Source: Melitaea cinxia
Lineage: Eukaryota > Arthropoda > Insecta > Lepidoptera > Nymphalidae
Assembly (NCBI RefSeq): GCF_905220565.1
Contig: NC_059398.1
Span: 4,673,177 to 4,737,176 of the forward strand
Reading direction: 5' to 3'
Length of the DNA stretch: 64,000 bases
The position numbers and the translations under genes are program-made. The notes beneath the pieces are model-generated. The model was not told the DNA's origin and searched no databases. It saw nothing but the letters and a program-made list of their open reading frames with translations. Position 1 is the first letter of the stretch. Each line of letters starts with the position of its first letter. Shown piece by piece: positions 1-13,600 of this stretch.

Positions 1-17
1 CAAATAAACGTATGTAT

Positions 18-338
18 GCGACGCGGCACTAAAGAATTTAGCCACCCCCTCTCTTCCCGTTGGTGTCGTAAAAGGCGACTAAGGGATAACAAGGTTCCAC
101 AACCACCTTGGAACTTAAGAAGCCGACCGATGGCGGGATAACCATCCAACTGCTGGCTTTGAAATACACAGGCCGAAGACGGGCAGCAGCGTCTTCGGTG
201 CGACAAAGCCAGTACTGCGGTCACCAACCCGCCTGCCCAGCGTGGTGACTATGGGCAAAACACATGAGTTGACGTTATTTTTGGCGTAAACTTGTGGAGG
301 CCTATGTCCAGCAGTGGACTGTATAGGCTGTAATGATG
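18..338 (+). repeat. RTE-tail-like interspersed repeat, copy 1
   Basis: A repeat of about 320 bp that occurs seven times in this window. It opens with a TAGCCACCCCCTCTCTTCCC block, passes through a segment ending near CAGCGTGGTGACTATGG, and finishes with GGAGGCCTATGTCCAGCAG followed by GGCTGTAATGATG. Read in frame, the tail gives EAYVQQW then a stop. That resembles the C-terminus of RTE-type reverse transcriptases, so the family may be a non-autonomous derivative of an RTE LINE (inference). This copy lies in the phosphatase intron just downstream of the exon ending at 378. Confidence 0.75.
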
Positions 339-377
339 CGACGCGGTACAAGCGTCGACCTAATCAACAATTCCCAC

Positions 378-3300
378 CTGCATGTTACTCTTCCTCACGA
401 ACTCGGCGTCCGTCCGCAGGTAGGCGTCGTGCGTGGCTCGCCGCAGGTCCGTGGCGAAGTGCGGGCTCTCGACCAGGTACTGGTGCAGGTGCGCCGCGCA
501 GTACGTCGCCGCCGCGGAGCCCGCGTGCCCGTCGTACACTGCATAAAAGCTCGTCGGCTCCGTCGTCTGATAATAATAATAAAATAATAAAAAAATAATA
601 ATAAAATAATAAAAAATGGATAAACCAAAATTGCAGTTTACTACTCATAAAAATACAATTTATAGCTTAGTTTTCGTATAGTTACCAGCTCAGGTAATAA
701 AAAAATGTAAAAATTTGAAGATTTTTTCAGTCTTCATATTTAATAGGCTTCTGAGTTAATAGTTTGCTGATATAATAAAAAAACAGCTTATTTCATCAAA
801 TGGTTCTCGCGTTATTTTGCTATCATCCGTTAAAAAGGTTGACGTCCAACATAATATTTATTTCATCGGTTCTTTTTACTATAATAATATTAAAAAAGCC
901 TTCAAATTATATTTAATTTATAGTTCGATGTGTATTCTGTATAAAAGTGTATATTTTATAGCATATGTTATAGCAGTGTTATACAAATATAGATGTTTAA
1001 AAGGAAGCGCTTCCCATACTTTTCATTTTGTGAGAATAAAGCACGGCCTTCTTGGAGGCGTGAGTGCCGTCTGTTCCCACGGTAAGCAACTTAATGCTTG
1101 TTTTAGGTAACAGCCGACTGATATACCTAAATCTTTTTTTTTTTTGATAAATATACATAAAAATAATAAATAAATATAATTTAATACACCCAGACTTAGG
1201 TGGGAATATTTGTATTTATATATTTATAGATGTATTATTTCTATATTACTGACTGTTATAACTATATATATATTTAAGTCGGCTGTTACCTGTAACACAA
1301 ACATTAAGTTGCTCATCATAGGAACAGATGACCGTGTGTATGTTATAAGTAAGATATTTATTTATTTAAAATTAAAACTGCTCGCCTCAATTCCAAACAA
1401 GGCTTCAAGATTGCCAAATTCAACATGTCTATCCTCCATACATCTTCGTCCATTCTTCGTGGCAGACGAGGCAATTTTGAACTCCCTCATTGATGGCGGG
1501 GGCGGGGGCGGGAGTGTGTCGAGGCGGGCGTTGTCCAAATATCTTAAACACACGTCGTTGACGCGTGCCGTCACAGCTTGCATTAGTCGGAGGGCTATAT
1601 ACTCTGGAAGGAAAAACAAACATGTGATAAATTACAAATTATTTATGCACCTGCTTGCATACAGGGAACAAGTGTTAGTCTTGTATGTTATGTATTAATT
1701 TTTATATTTTTTGATTATGTAATATAATTTGGTACATATATCGCCAGCCTAACTATATTTTTATACTTTATTTTTGATAACGACTAAAATGAAATTTGAC
1801 AGCAATTTGCATGAAGTAAGTAATACATAAAATTAGTCACTAATTTCAATTTCTATTATGCGTTTTGTAACATTATCCAACATGGAGTTGTCTAATTTAG
1901 CAAGATGTGTTTCGATACACAACCGACCAAAAGGGGTCAAGACACCACAACCGATATTATGTTACTATCTTATATTTATTTAAAGTCCTTTTAAAATGAA
2001 GACATATGCCCGCTACTCGCTGCCCGGACAGACTTCGTTCTATCAAAAGTTAATACTTGGTATTTTTTTTTTTTTTTTTTTGTATTAAAACCTTCCGTGG
2101 ATCTTAAGGAACGTAAACAAAATAAATTCGCCGAATCGGTCGAGCCATTCTCGAGTTATGCGCTATCAACATTCATTTTTATTTATATAGAAGATAGAAA
2201 AGGCACAGTCAATAATAATTTACTTATCAAATTCCAATCATAAATACTATTTTTTTGTAATCGTACTTAATAACCCACAACTACCAATAATTCATCACTT
2301 CTAATATTAAAAATATTAAAAGAGAAAAAAAAAACATTTTCGTACAATTTCATATAACAATGTACAGAAGTTAAAGTTAAACCGATATAAAAACATGCCA
2401 CCTTCAGATGTTAAGCATAACTTTCAACCAACAATTTTTGTAATGAGATAGTCTCATACATACATGAAGACATCGCACATATTATTTTGTAATAAATGAT
2501 TGTTTGCTCGCAAACGAAAAAAAAACGAACTTTAACTACATTGACCAATAATACAACACAGGTAGTCGAAAAATAGTCAAGTAAATACGCACTATTAGAG
2601 ATAATTGTCAGATCTCGATTGGGAAATGGGACCACATGACAAGCACCATCTTTCGATTAAAAAATAATCACCGAAATAGGTCCACTGAGTACAAAATTAT
2701 GAGGTAACACATTAAAAAAAAAACATGTAAAAACAGTCGAATTGAGAACCTTTTTTAAGTCGGTTAAAAATAAATATGTATTTATGTATTGTTATTTACG
2801 ACTTCAAAAAATTATTACTTTGAAATAACAAGTGAGTATAATAGTTACATCTAAAAATTATATGTATGTTGTAACAGAAAAAAGCGGTCCGCGTCGGACC
2901 TGATCCTAGCTTTTCTAAGCAGTCTTAGGAATTCTCATCTGAAGTGCTATTACAGAAAGCTTGTTGATAAGCAAAGCCTATGGATGTTGCATCTCTTGAT
3001 AATTAAAAGCATTACATTTTGTTACGACCTACTTCAATGGTACACTCGTTCATGGTCTTCAATGGTCATTCGTTTATTTTAGACTTAATTAAAAACCGGT
3101 CAAAACAACCACTTGTATTAAGAGAAAAATGTTCTGCATTTATACTTGCACAGCCTAACAAACGAACTTTAGGTCAACCAGTTAAAGTTTCTTAATTCAG
3201 ATGTGCTAAGCATTACGCAGCGCTTGAGAAAGACAAGTTATTATAGAAGTTGACGTAATTAACCCAATACATAAGCCGTTTCCGTCAACTTGTCTTAATT

Positions 3301-6300
3301 ATAAACCAATTACTCGTATTCAACGATTAACATTTGCCTAGTTCTCCAGTATCCATTTTTATTTTATAACTAAACTTTATTGTTTATTGAATTTAGGTAA
3401 CAATTATATGTGAACTTTTCATCAGTTTGGGTACTCAAAATAGAGGCATGTCCTAATATTTGTCGGCCGGAATTATGATGTAATCTACTATAGATAACAC
3501 TGTGATATCATATCTATGTAAATTCAGTCGGCATTGTTTTACAACTATGGCAAACCTCAGTTTAGAACATGCGTCTTACACATTAATATCATTAACAAGT
3601 ATCTAAACTTCTAAAGCTAATAATTGTGTTTGCTCGCAAACGAAAAAAAACCGACTTCAATTACATCGACGAGTAATATAACGTAGATCGACGAAAAAAT
3701 AGTCAAGTAACTGCGCGTTATCAAAGATTACTCAAAAAGTAGTTATCAGATCTCAATAAAATTTGACCACATGACAAACATCAGCTTTCGATTAAATTAA
3801 AAATTATTAAAATCGGTACACCCAGTAAAAAGTTATTGCGGATTTTCAAGAAGTTCCCTCGATTTCTCTGGGATCCCATCATCAGATCCTAGTTTCCTTA
3901 TCATGGTACTAAACTAAGGATTTTTTTTTTCTTTTATTGATTTTAGGGACTTTTGTCCTACAAGGACATGCCAGTCCCATTATAACTTTTACAAAATAAT
4001 CGGAACACGCACAAAAAACTTAAACAAAAATACCTCAATTACTAAAATTTTGTTACATAAATCAAACAAAGGATAATTTATAAAAATCAAAAATCATTCT
4101 AGCAGATTCTGATAAGGGATCCGCTAGAATACTTTGCACTGCCCCAACATCGAACGAACAAAGTAAACTAAGGATATTTTCTTTTCAACAAAAAAAGAAT
4201 TATCAAAATCGGTACACCCAGTAAAAAGTTATTGCTGATTTTCAAGAATTTGCATCAATTTTTCTGGGATCACATCATCAGATCCTGGTTTCCTTATCAT
4301 GGTACTAAACTTGGGATATCTCCTTTCCAACAAAAAAAGAATTATCAAAATCGGTACATCCAGTAGAAAGTTATGCGGTATAATACAACGTAGGTCGACG
4401 AAAAAAGCGTCAAGTAAAAACGCATTATTAGATATAGCTCGAAAAGCAGTTGTTAGATCTCAAATAAATTTAAATGGGACCAATTGGCACACACCACCTT
4501 TCGATTAAAAAAAATTTTGTCGAAATCGCTCCACCCAGTCAAAAGTTCTGATGTAACATACATAAAAAAAAAAAAAAATATAGTCGAATTGAGAACCTCC
4601 TCCTTTTTTGGAAGTCGGTTAAAAAGAATAATTGAATATCATAAAACAAAGTTCCCTGCCGCGTCTTTCCGTCTATACGCGATAGACTCGAAAACTACCG
4701 AACAAATTTACGCGGTTTTCTCTTTTAGATAAAGAGTGATTCACAAGGAAGTAAAGTTTACAATAGATTTTAACACAAGCTTAGTAGCTTTTAGTCAGAA
4801 AAGTAGCTCGATATATTCGATACAGTGTAGTCCGCTTAATACAACTTCGCATATAACAAACAACCAACCGCTTATAGCAACGTTGTTTGGTTTTCATATG
4901 AGCTACTATTGATGCCATCAGTCGGTTATCTCGCTAGTATTAAATTAAACACTTACAAACCAAAAAAAAGTAATAGAAAGTAATTAGGAAAAAAGTTTTA
5001 TTAAACAACGCTAAGAAGCTGTAAAGTCAAATGCAAGGATTGCGAATGAATACGTCGTAAAAGCAATATATCGTGTAGATATTTATTTATATTATTGACG
5101 TGAACATTACACGATAAATATTTTGATTAATTTTTTTTGTTTTTTTTTTTTTGTTTTCGATGGTCATAGATTATTTTAAATCAAAAAATATTATTTGCAG
5201 GTCGTTTTGTACAACTTCCGTCTAGTACGACGTGATATCACCGGTTCCTTGGCCGTCGTTATAACCGGATTCTACTGTAAGAAGTTTGAAAACATATTCT
5301 TAAAATCGTATTGCAACATTTCTTCGAACAATACTGAATGATTGATCATTAAACGTCTGAAGCGGGTCAAGTAGGCGAAGTAACAATCTTCGTTTTTTAT
5401 GAATGAGTGAGAGCGTATCGATCTGTCTAGCTGCCCGAGTTACGACAATGTTATTGCGTTCATAAAACGTCCGAGAGGGTTTTTTATCTGGTAAGGTACT
5501 CTCACTATATTTTCACCCTACCTACACTAGATGCATTTGAAGATGACAAGTTCTAAGCAATGTTTTATGACACACAAAAAATTCGAAACTAAGAAAGTTA
5601 CTTAGTTAATTTTATAAACCTAAATTAAAATAATTGTACATGCTCGCAAACGAAAAAAAAACCGACTTCAATTACATCGATGAGTAATACAACGTAGATC
5701 GACGAAAAAATAGTCAAGTAACTACGCGTTATCAAATATTACTCAAAAAGTAGTTATCAGATCTCGATAAAATTTATATTTGACCACATAATAAACATCA
5801 GCTTTCGATTTTCGAGAGTTTCCCTCGATTTCTCTGGGATCCTATCATCAGATCCTGGTGTCCTTATCATGGTACTAAACTAGGGATATCTGCTTTCCAA
5901 CAAAAAAAGAATTATCAAAATCAGTACATCCAGTAGAAAGTTAAGCGGTATAATACAACGTAGGTCGACGAAAGAAGCGTCAAGTAAAAACGCATTATTA
6001 GATATAACTCGAAAAGTAGTTGTTAGATCTCAAATAAATTTAAATGGGACCAAATGACACACACCACCTTTCGATTAAAAGAAAATTTGTCGAAATCGCT
6101 TCACCGAGTCAAAAGTTCTGAAGTAACATACATTAAAAAAAAATACAGTCGAATTGAGAACCTCCTCCTTTTTTGGAAGTCGGTTAAAAATGGCCATAGT
6201 TCATTTAAATTGTTTTTTTAATAAACAAAAAAAAGTAAATTATACGTCGGACCATTGCATAAAATAGGTAAATAGGATAAACTCACACCAGCTCTTCGTA

Positions 6301-9300
6301 ATGATATAAGTTGTATTATGGACCTAACTATGTAATTTGTAACTTTTCAATTGATTTACAGTTTTTTTTTTTTTTAATTAATTTACGTATCTTTTCATTT
6401 TATTTTTTAATTTAATATTTTATTTTGGACTGACGTGGTAATTTAATAATTGTATTTGACTTCAATGTGTTGTTTTTCATTTTTTATTTTGTTTTTTTGG
6501 AATTTCCTTAATTTTTGTGCTTTTGGCATTGTATTTTATCATGTATAATTTCTGAATCGTTACTGGATTAGCACATCGAAATTGATACATATTAACGATA
6601 TTGTCATTTTAAAATTTTATTAGTGATTGCTTATTGATAAAATTACTTATTAACAAATTTTTATCCTTTAATAAATAAATTAATTAATTAAAGTATCTGC
6701 TTTTACATACATTTAATTAATCATCTTACTTTAATTAAGATAAATACCTCAATTATACAATTGTGTATTTGTGTTTACCTGAATCATCAGAATTAAATCC
6801 AAATTCGTTGGGATGCTTCTTAGATGCAACGCGTACTTCATCAAGTATGATCCGCTGCAGTGGTGCCATCAATGTTAGAGGACATTGTCTGCAATTAAAA
6901 CGTTAATGACATTAAATAAAATTAAAAATAAAATCCTATTATAAATTGCTAAAAATACATCTTATACTATATAAAACCCCCAAATCTATATGACCATTGT
7001 GGTTACTAGAACTTTTTTTCGTAGGGAGGAAAATAAATTAATTTTACTCTTACCATTTGGTACCTACTCGAGTAAAAACTATCTTCTAATAATTACTGTT
7101 TATTCTTATATTCAAACTCGGTATTCATACTTTATTTACATGTAGATAGTTTTATGTTTTAATATTTATAGGCCTCTCTTTTAATTAGAAAGCTTACTTT
7201 ACATTAGATTATTCTAATTACACGCGTAAACGCCCTAACTGAATAATTTATTTTTGTCAAATTAAGTCTTACTTTCTTCAATCTGAATATAAAGTACCCC
7301 CTATATACATAACTTTTAATTTCTAAAATCTATGTGGATTTTATCCATTGTAAACCTGACGACTCCGAACCAGTGATTCAAATGAGTAACAATATAAACA
7401 ATGCCAAAAAAAATCAAATGAATACAGTATAGTTCCTGGTTAGGATAGTTTCGATATTTATCAAAATAAATTAAATCTTTACTTTTACTACTGTACCTAT
7501 ACCTCAGAGAGTATTGAACGAATTGTATAAAATCTTATATACCGTGTTACAAATGCAAAACTACCATTTATACAATAGCTCTCAACAACAACTAAATGTC
7601 ATTTTTCTTTTATTAAACGAAAGATTTTATACCAACAGAAGAAAACCCATCTTCAATACTTAGTTTACTAACACGTATGCACATTATGCTTGTTTATATC
7701 TGACATAAAGACAACAACGATTACCAGACAGCAGAAATGGAAGTCAGATAAACATTTTCGCCTATAACGATACCATTCTAACACAGGTAACATTGCTGTT
7801 TGTGTAGTTTACATCACAGCATTCACAACGACGAACAAAAAAATAAATAAACTGCGCGGCCATTCACTCCTATTTAGGCGGAACATGTGTTAAATTTCCC
7901 TGTTCCCCAAACGGCCATAGTACATTGACGAAATAAAATGCGGACGCATACGTCTGTCTGTAGGATACATAAAAAGGTCAGTGCTCTGGCGGCCACTACA
8001 ATATCTAACGAAATCCTGACACTTTAAGAACAAACGCTCCTGGCAACTGATATGATGTTATTCCAAGGGCACTTTAGCTATTGTAAAGTACATCTCAGTA
8101 TCTTGTGATATCATTTCAATAATTGAGTACATTGAGCTCATGTAAATGTGACTCAAGACCGTTATATATGTGATTATTTATTTAAAAAATGATGTATTTG
8201 TTGCATTTTAGAAATGAATCTCTTCTACGAATATTTTTACACTCCATAATTTACCTTAGCATCTTATTTAATACCAAGAAACTAAATATAATCGTACTTA
8301 TAATTTGCTTTGCAGAACTTGAAGCCTGCAACCAAACTAGAATTATCATTAAATTATATGTCAAATGTGAAAGTTTAGAGGTGATTAGTCCATTGACTGT
8401 CACGTTATCATCGCATCCGTACTTCCCACGCGCCCGCGCGTGCCAATTTGTGCAACGGACATAAGGGCATTTTCATAAAGACGCCAATATTTATAAATAA
8501 AACTTATTGTTACTTCTTCAACTTCACCGCAGGTCACCTAAAAATAAATACATCCGCCGTCGCTAGTATAGAAAGGCTGCTCCTATTAATATGCACTTTG
8601 AATCCTATCACTTCCTTATTCCCTAAGGCTTATTTAACTTGTTGCCATGAAGTGTCTTTACTTCATTTTTTGATGAAACTTATATTTTTACTTGTATATT
8701 ATTTTTGTCTGAGTAGTAGCTACATATTTTTATACTGCATAAAATAGAAATAAAAACGTATACCTACATCGACAAATAGCAACACCATTCGATAAGATTG
8801 TTACCTAGATATCATTTATGAGTCACAAGATTACCACTTTGGACATACAATATCATAAAATTGTCGTCCAACAAATTTCACGTAAGATCAAGAAACTAAA
8901 TAAAGACACGCCTTCAAAGCGCGTGCCTAATTAATGACCTCGCCATTAGAATTGCCAAGTTTATCACACTTATTTTAAGATTAATAAAACACACTGCCCA
9001 TCTACACTACTAGCAAAAACCGTTTTCATTTATCATTACATCTTTATTACAAAAAAAGATGCCTAAATACTAATAAAATATTTGGAGAGATCACGAATAA
9101 AAGATGTCAAAAACGTAACATTTAAATGTCGGACAACTGGAGATAATAATATATATGGTATTTTATCTCATGAAAGCACCAAAAGTCGTACAATTTTATC
9201 AAGAAAACGCATGTAATATTTGATTTTATGACATTCATAACTTTATCACATTTTATGTTTGATTCGACTTTCGATAAGAAAATTAAAATGATCTGATTTT

Positions 9301-10555
9301 TAATTCACTAAAGCTGCATTCGGAACTTCGTTCGCAATAAAAACATTTTGGTTTACCTTCCAAGGGAATCGTACTGAATTTCGAGATAAAAAGTCCTAAC
9401 TCATAGTATGAATTCAAATCGTGCCAAGTTTAATTTCAATTCATTCGGTAAATTTATCGTAATGCGCGGCAGAAAAAAGGGGGATCTTTCATTTTACTAT
9501 CAACTACAGAATACCCTCCAAAAATGTTCAAAACATCTGAACTACAGAACTAGATCATCCATTTACTAAGATAAAAAGTCGATGTAAAAAACGTTTTAAG
9601 GCTAGAAACACTCGTGGTTTCATCTGTGGCTACTGTTCCGCTACTGACTATTGTAACGTGATGTTTTCTATACGTACTGTATTTCAATTCTGGATTGTAT
9701 AGCCGTCGAACGGTAAACAAATATTAACATCAGTGTCGAATTTATTGATTTTCTCGTGATATTAAGTACTGAGAGATAGTAAAGCATATATTGAGCTTTG
9801 TGTTAAATTGTATTTTTGAACCACTCCAAATTGGTAATGGCAAATGTAATGATTTCTACTAACTTTCTTGTTAATATATCACATTGCTGTGTGGTTACGG
9901 CAGTAAATAATATAGTCATCCCCTCTCTTCCCGTGGGTGTCGTAAGAGGCGACTAAGGGATAACACAGTTCCAGTACCACCTTGGAACTTCAAAAGCCGC
10001 CCGATGACGAAATAAAAATCCAACTGCTGGTTTTGAAATACACGGACCGAAGACGGGCAGCAGCGTCTTCGGTGCGACAAAGCCAGCCCTGCGGTCTCTA
10101 ACCCGCCTGCCCAGCGTGGTGACTATTGGCAACACACATGAGTTCACGCCATTTTTGACGCGAGCTTGTGGAGGCCTATGTCCAGCAGTGGACTGCAATA
10201 GGCTGAAGTGATGTGTGATATCACAAATATTACATTTATCACAAGACCTCATTGTCAGTGTGTTAGTGTGACCTCATACGACCAATCTATATGTCTAATC
10301 TACACAACAATTTTTATTGCAAAGATAATTCTTTAATCTTTAATTTTACCCACTTTAAATTATTTCATGTGAACAAAACATATACTTCGGTTTATAAATA
10401 TTATGAATATAGAGCTGTATTCTGATCTGTGTTCTTATAATTATTACCATACTAGAGAGAAATATGATTATTATTATTATTATTATTCATTCACAATACG
10501 CGCTGCAAAACTTTGGAATCATTTAATTGTGTGTGTGCGTGCCTGCGTGCGTGCC

Positions 10556-10635
<80 letters not shown>

Positions 10636-13600
10636 TATTTAACTGTGTATGTATTTAAGTATATATGTATTTTATATCACTAATTTTGAATGTATATATT
10701 GCAAAATAAGTATATGGCTTTTTTTATTATTTTTTAACTTTTTGTTCAGTTTTTTTTTTCACTGTATCACAAATGCGCTTATGAGTCCCGCGATAAAATC
10801 TTCTCTCACCACCATGGGTAGACTGGTAGAGATCTCTTACAGAGATAAGTTCGCCCTTGCCAACATTCTTTGTAAAAATGACTTGTAATTATGATTTTTT
10901 TAAAGTACAATAAAGAATATATATTATTATTTTTTTTTATGTCACTAGGTCGGCAAACAAGCGTACGGCTCACCTGATGGTAAACGATTACCGTAGCTTA
11001 TAGACACCTGCAACACCAGAAGCATCGCAAGCGCGTTGCCGACCCAATCCCCAATCCCCCCAGGAGCTCTGGTCACCTTACTCACCAACAGGAACACAAT
11101 ACTGCTTGAAAACAGTATTATTTTGCTGTGATCTTCTGTAAGGTCGAGGTACTACCCCAGTCGGGTTGCTCTATATTTTGAGCAGGAAATTCCTGCTGTG
11201 CCCTACCTCAGTTAAATTAATGAGGCATCTATTACAGTTCGAAGTATAACTAATCAATACAAATTTCTACCAAAGAGAAATAGTACGTTAAACCTATAAA
11301 CTTATCTGATATTCCTAACACCGGCAAATATTGCAATTTGCTGTAATCAAGTAACCTACTGAACCTGCTTAAAACAGTATTAAGCGAAATTCCATAACAG
11401 CGTAATTACATATTCTCACACGACCACACCTTGTTGGGCGAGTCTATTAAATTTCGTGGCTGTATGCGATTCACAACTAACCCATTGTAGTGTTTTCCTT
11501 TGTTGTTTTAGCGTTCTATCATCAATGCAAATAGCGATAAGATAACATAAACAATGACTCACGATACGAGATAAAAAATAGCTCATAAAGTGAAAAAGTG
11601 CAGATTGCAATTACCTTATGTATATTAATGTAGTGAGATCTTATGTAATAAGGTATGATGCACGAAGTCGCAACACGCAATTTCGGCTGACTTACAGAAT
11701 AAGTTGAGCCTAATGGAGCATCCAGTAAATTACATAGGTACAATACTAACACTTTCAACTTCATCTGTGCTATCTGCCTGAATATTTTTACAAGTTTTTT
11801 CATACCTTCAGCGTTACAAACAATAGAGATAATCATCAAACAGTCTGAATCGTCCATTTAAATAATGATTTACGTAATAAGTAACTTAACTATTATTCGC
11901 ATGTTATGTTACTTCTATAATTTTATGAGGAAAAATTATTTTAACTTTCTAAAAAAGATAGATACACATATCAAATTAAGTAAAAGGTAATTAAAAATTT
12001 ATTTAAACAATCGTAAAATCTTTTCAGTCTAGTTAACTTCAACGATTAGATAAGTTTTGTTTGCTGTTCACTATTTACGTAAGTAGGTACCTATTGTTTT
12101 GTACGTAAATATATAGAGTTATGTTTTAATGTAAAAGAACACTACATTTAAAATGACGCTTTTGTCCAATATAAAAGTTATATTATAAATATACATGTTC
12201 AAATATTGAAAAACATATAATATTTATGTAGTTTACGCATTTGTTTACGATGCTTGAAATAAATTTTCCTTCTGTTAAAATCGTCACGGAAAATGTATTA
12301 ATAACAATTATTTATGTCCAGTGTATGTATGTGTTTCGTCTTGAAATGTGCTTACACACACAACAAAACACTATAAATTAGCAAATAGACAAAGCATTGA
12401 AGGCGTCACCTGCGGTTGTGATAGCAACACCCAGAATGAGTAATATGTGTTTCTAAACAATCTCTGATAAATATTGTGCAAGGAACACACATACATACAT
12501 AACACTCGTAGTAGTTAGGGTACATAAGTAGCTGAGTGTTTTCTTAGCTAACACCTGCTTTACAATTACCTAAAACTAAAATTATCATCTCACACTTGAA
12601 CAAATACATACTTGTTGAATGAACAAAAATTCCATATTATTGTCAATGGTCAATGCCCTAACAGAGTGTATAAATGCAACTACATGGGGTTAAATAAATA
12701 AAGATTAAGATTTATATATTCTTTAAATTGCATTTTTCTATATGTACGATTTTATTTTTGTGTTACCCTCACATTAGGAATTCTAAACATTTTTTGAATA
12801 TCATATCAAAAATTGATTTTGCATTTTTCTATTGCAGGATTTTATACTTTTGAAAAAGGGTATTATGAAAAATGTTCAATAAATAATTTTAGATATTCCC
12901 TACTAAGGTAACAAAAGGTGTGTCTATAAACATTATATACGCACCGTAAACAGATAATACACTTGGTTAGATATTATAAATTTTCACTTTTTTAAAAGCT
13001 AGAAAACCACGATCTCTACAAGCATATTATTTCTGAAATTTAAATTAAGTATATTATAAAGAAAAATTAAATTACAGTTGACCTAGAAAAAACCAATAAT
13101 AGACAACAACTATTAATATTTACAAAATAATTTATTAATTATTTCCACCTTCATTTAAGCAATATAAATGTCATAGAAGAAGACGCAGGCAAGTTACACA
13201 ATTTTAATGATTTTTTTAAATGAATTGAAACAATGAAAATGAAGTTTACAGAAATAACAATCTGTTTTCATAAGAGTATGGATACAGTTTTTTCTAATTC
13301 CTTAGTCAACTGAGTAAAATAAATCATTATCATCGTCATTTCAGCCTATTGCAGTTCACTGCTTGACATATGCCTCCACAAGTTCACGCAAAAAATGGGG
13401 TGAACTGATGTGTTTTGTCCATAGTCACCACGCTGGGCAGGCGAGTTGGTGACCGCAGGGCTGGCTTTGTCACACCAGAGATGCTGCTGCCCGTCTTCGG
13501 CCTGTGTATTCCAAAGCCAGCAGTTGGATGGTTATCCCATATATTAAATGGAGTAAAATATATACAAAAAAAGTCTTCCTTACAAGAAATAGTGACAAAC

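Noticed and set aside
115..351. Short frames in the left-edge repeat, recurring at 9953, 25362 and 41758
   Set aside because: They are shadows of the RTE-tail-like repeat, which recurs with the same frames.
8189..8747. Two hydrophobic plus-strand frames of 91 and 99 codons
   Set aside because: AT-rich low-complexity composition, no splice sites in phase and no family match; hydrophobicity is what random AT-rich codons give.
10529..10642. CRISPR-like regular repeat
   Set aside because: Plain 4-bp microsatellite without spacers in a eukaryotic genome.
11522..11857. Minus-strand 111-codon frame starting MDDSDCLMIISIVCNAEG with a GTATG donor-like site
   Set aside because: Its phase does not fit the second phosphatase exon, no receptor or enzyme motif is visible, and no acceptor or downstream exon could be matched. 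It may be chance; kept only as a note.
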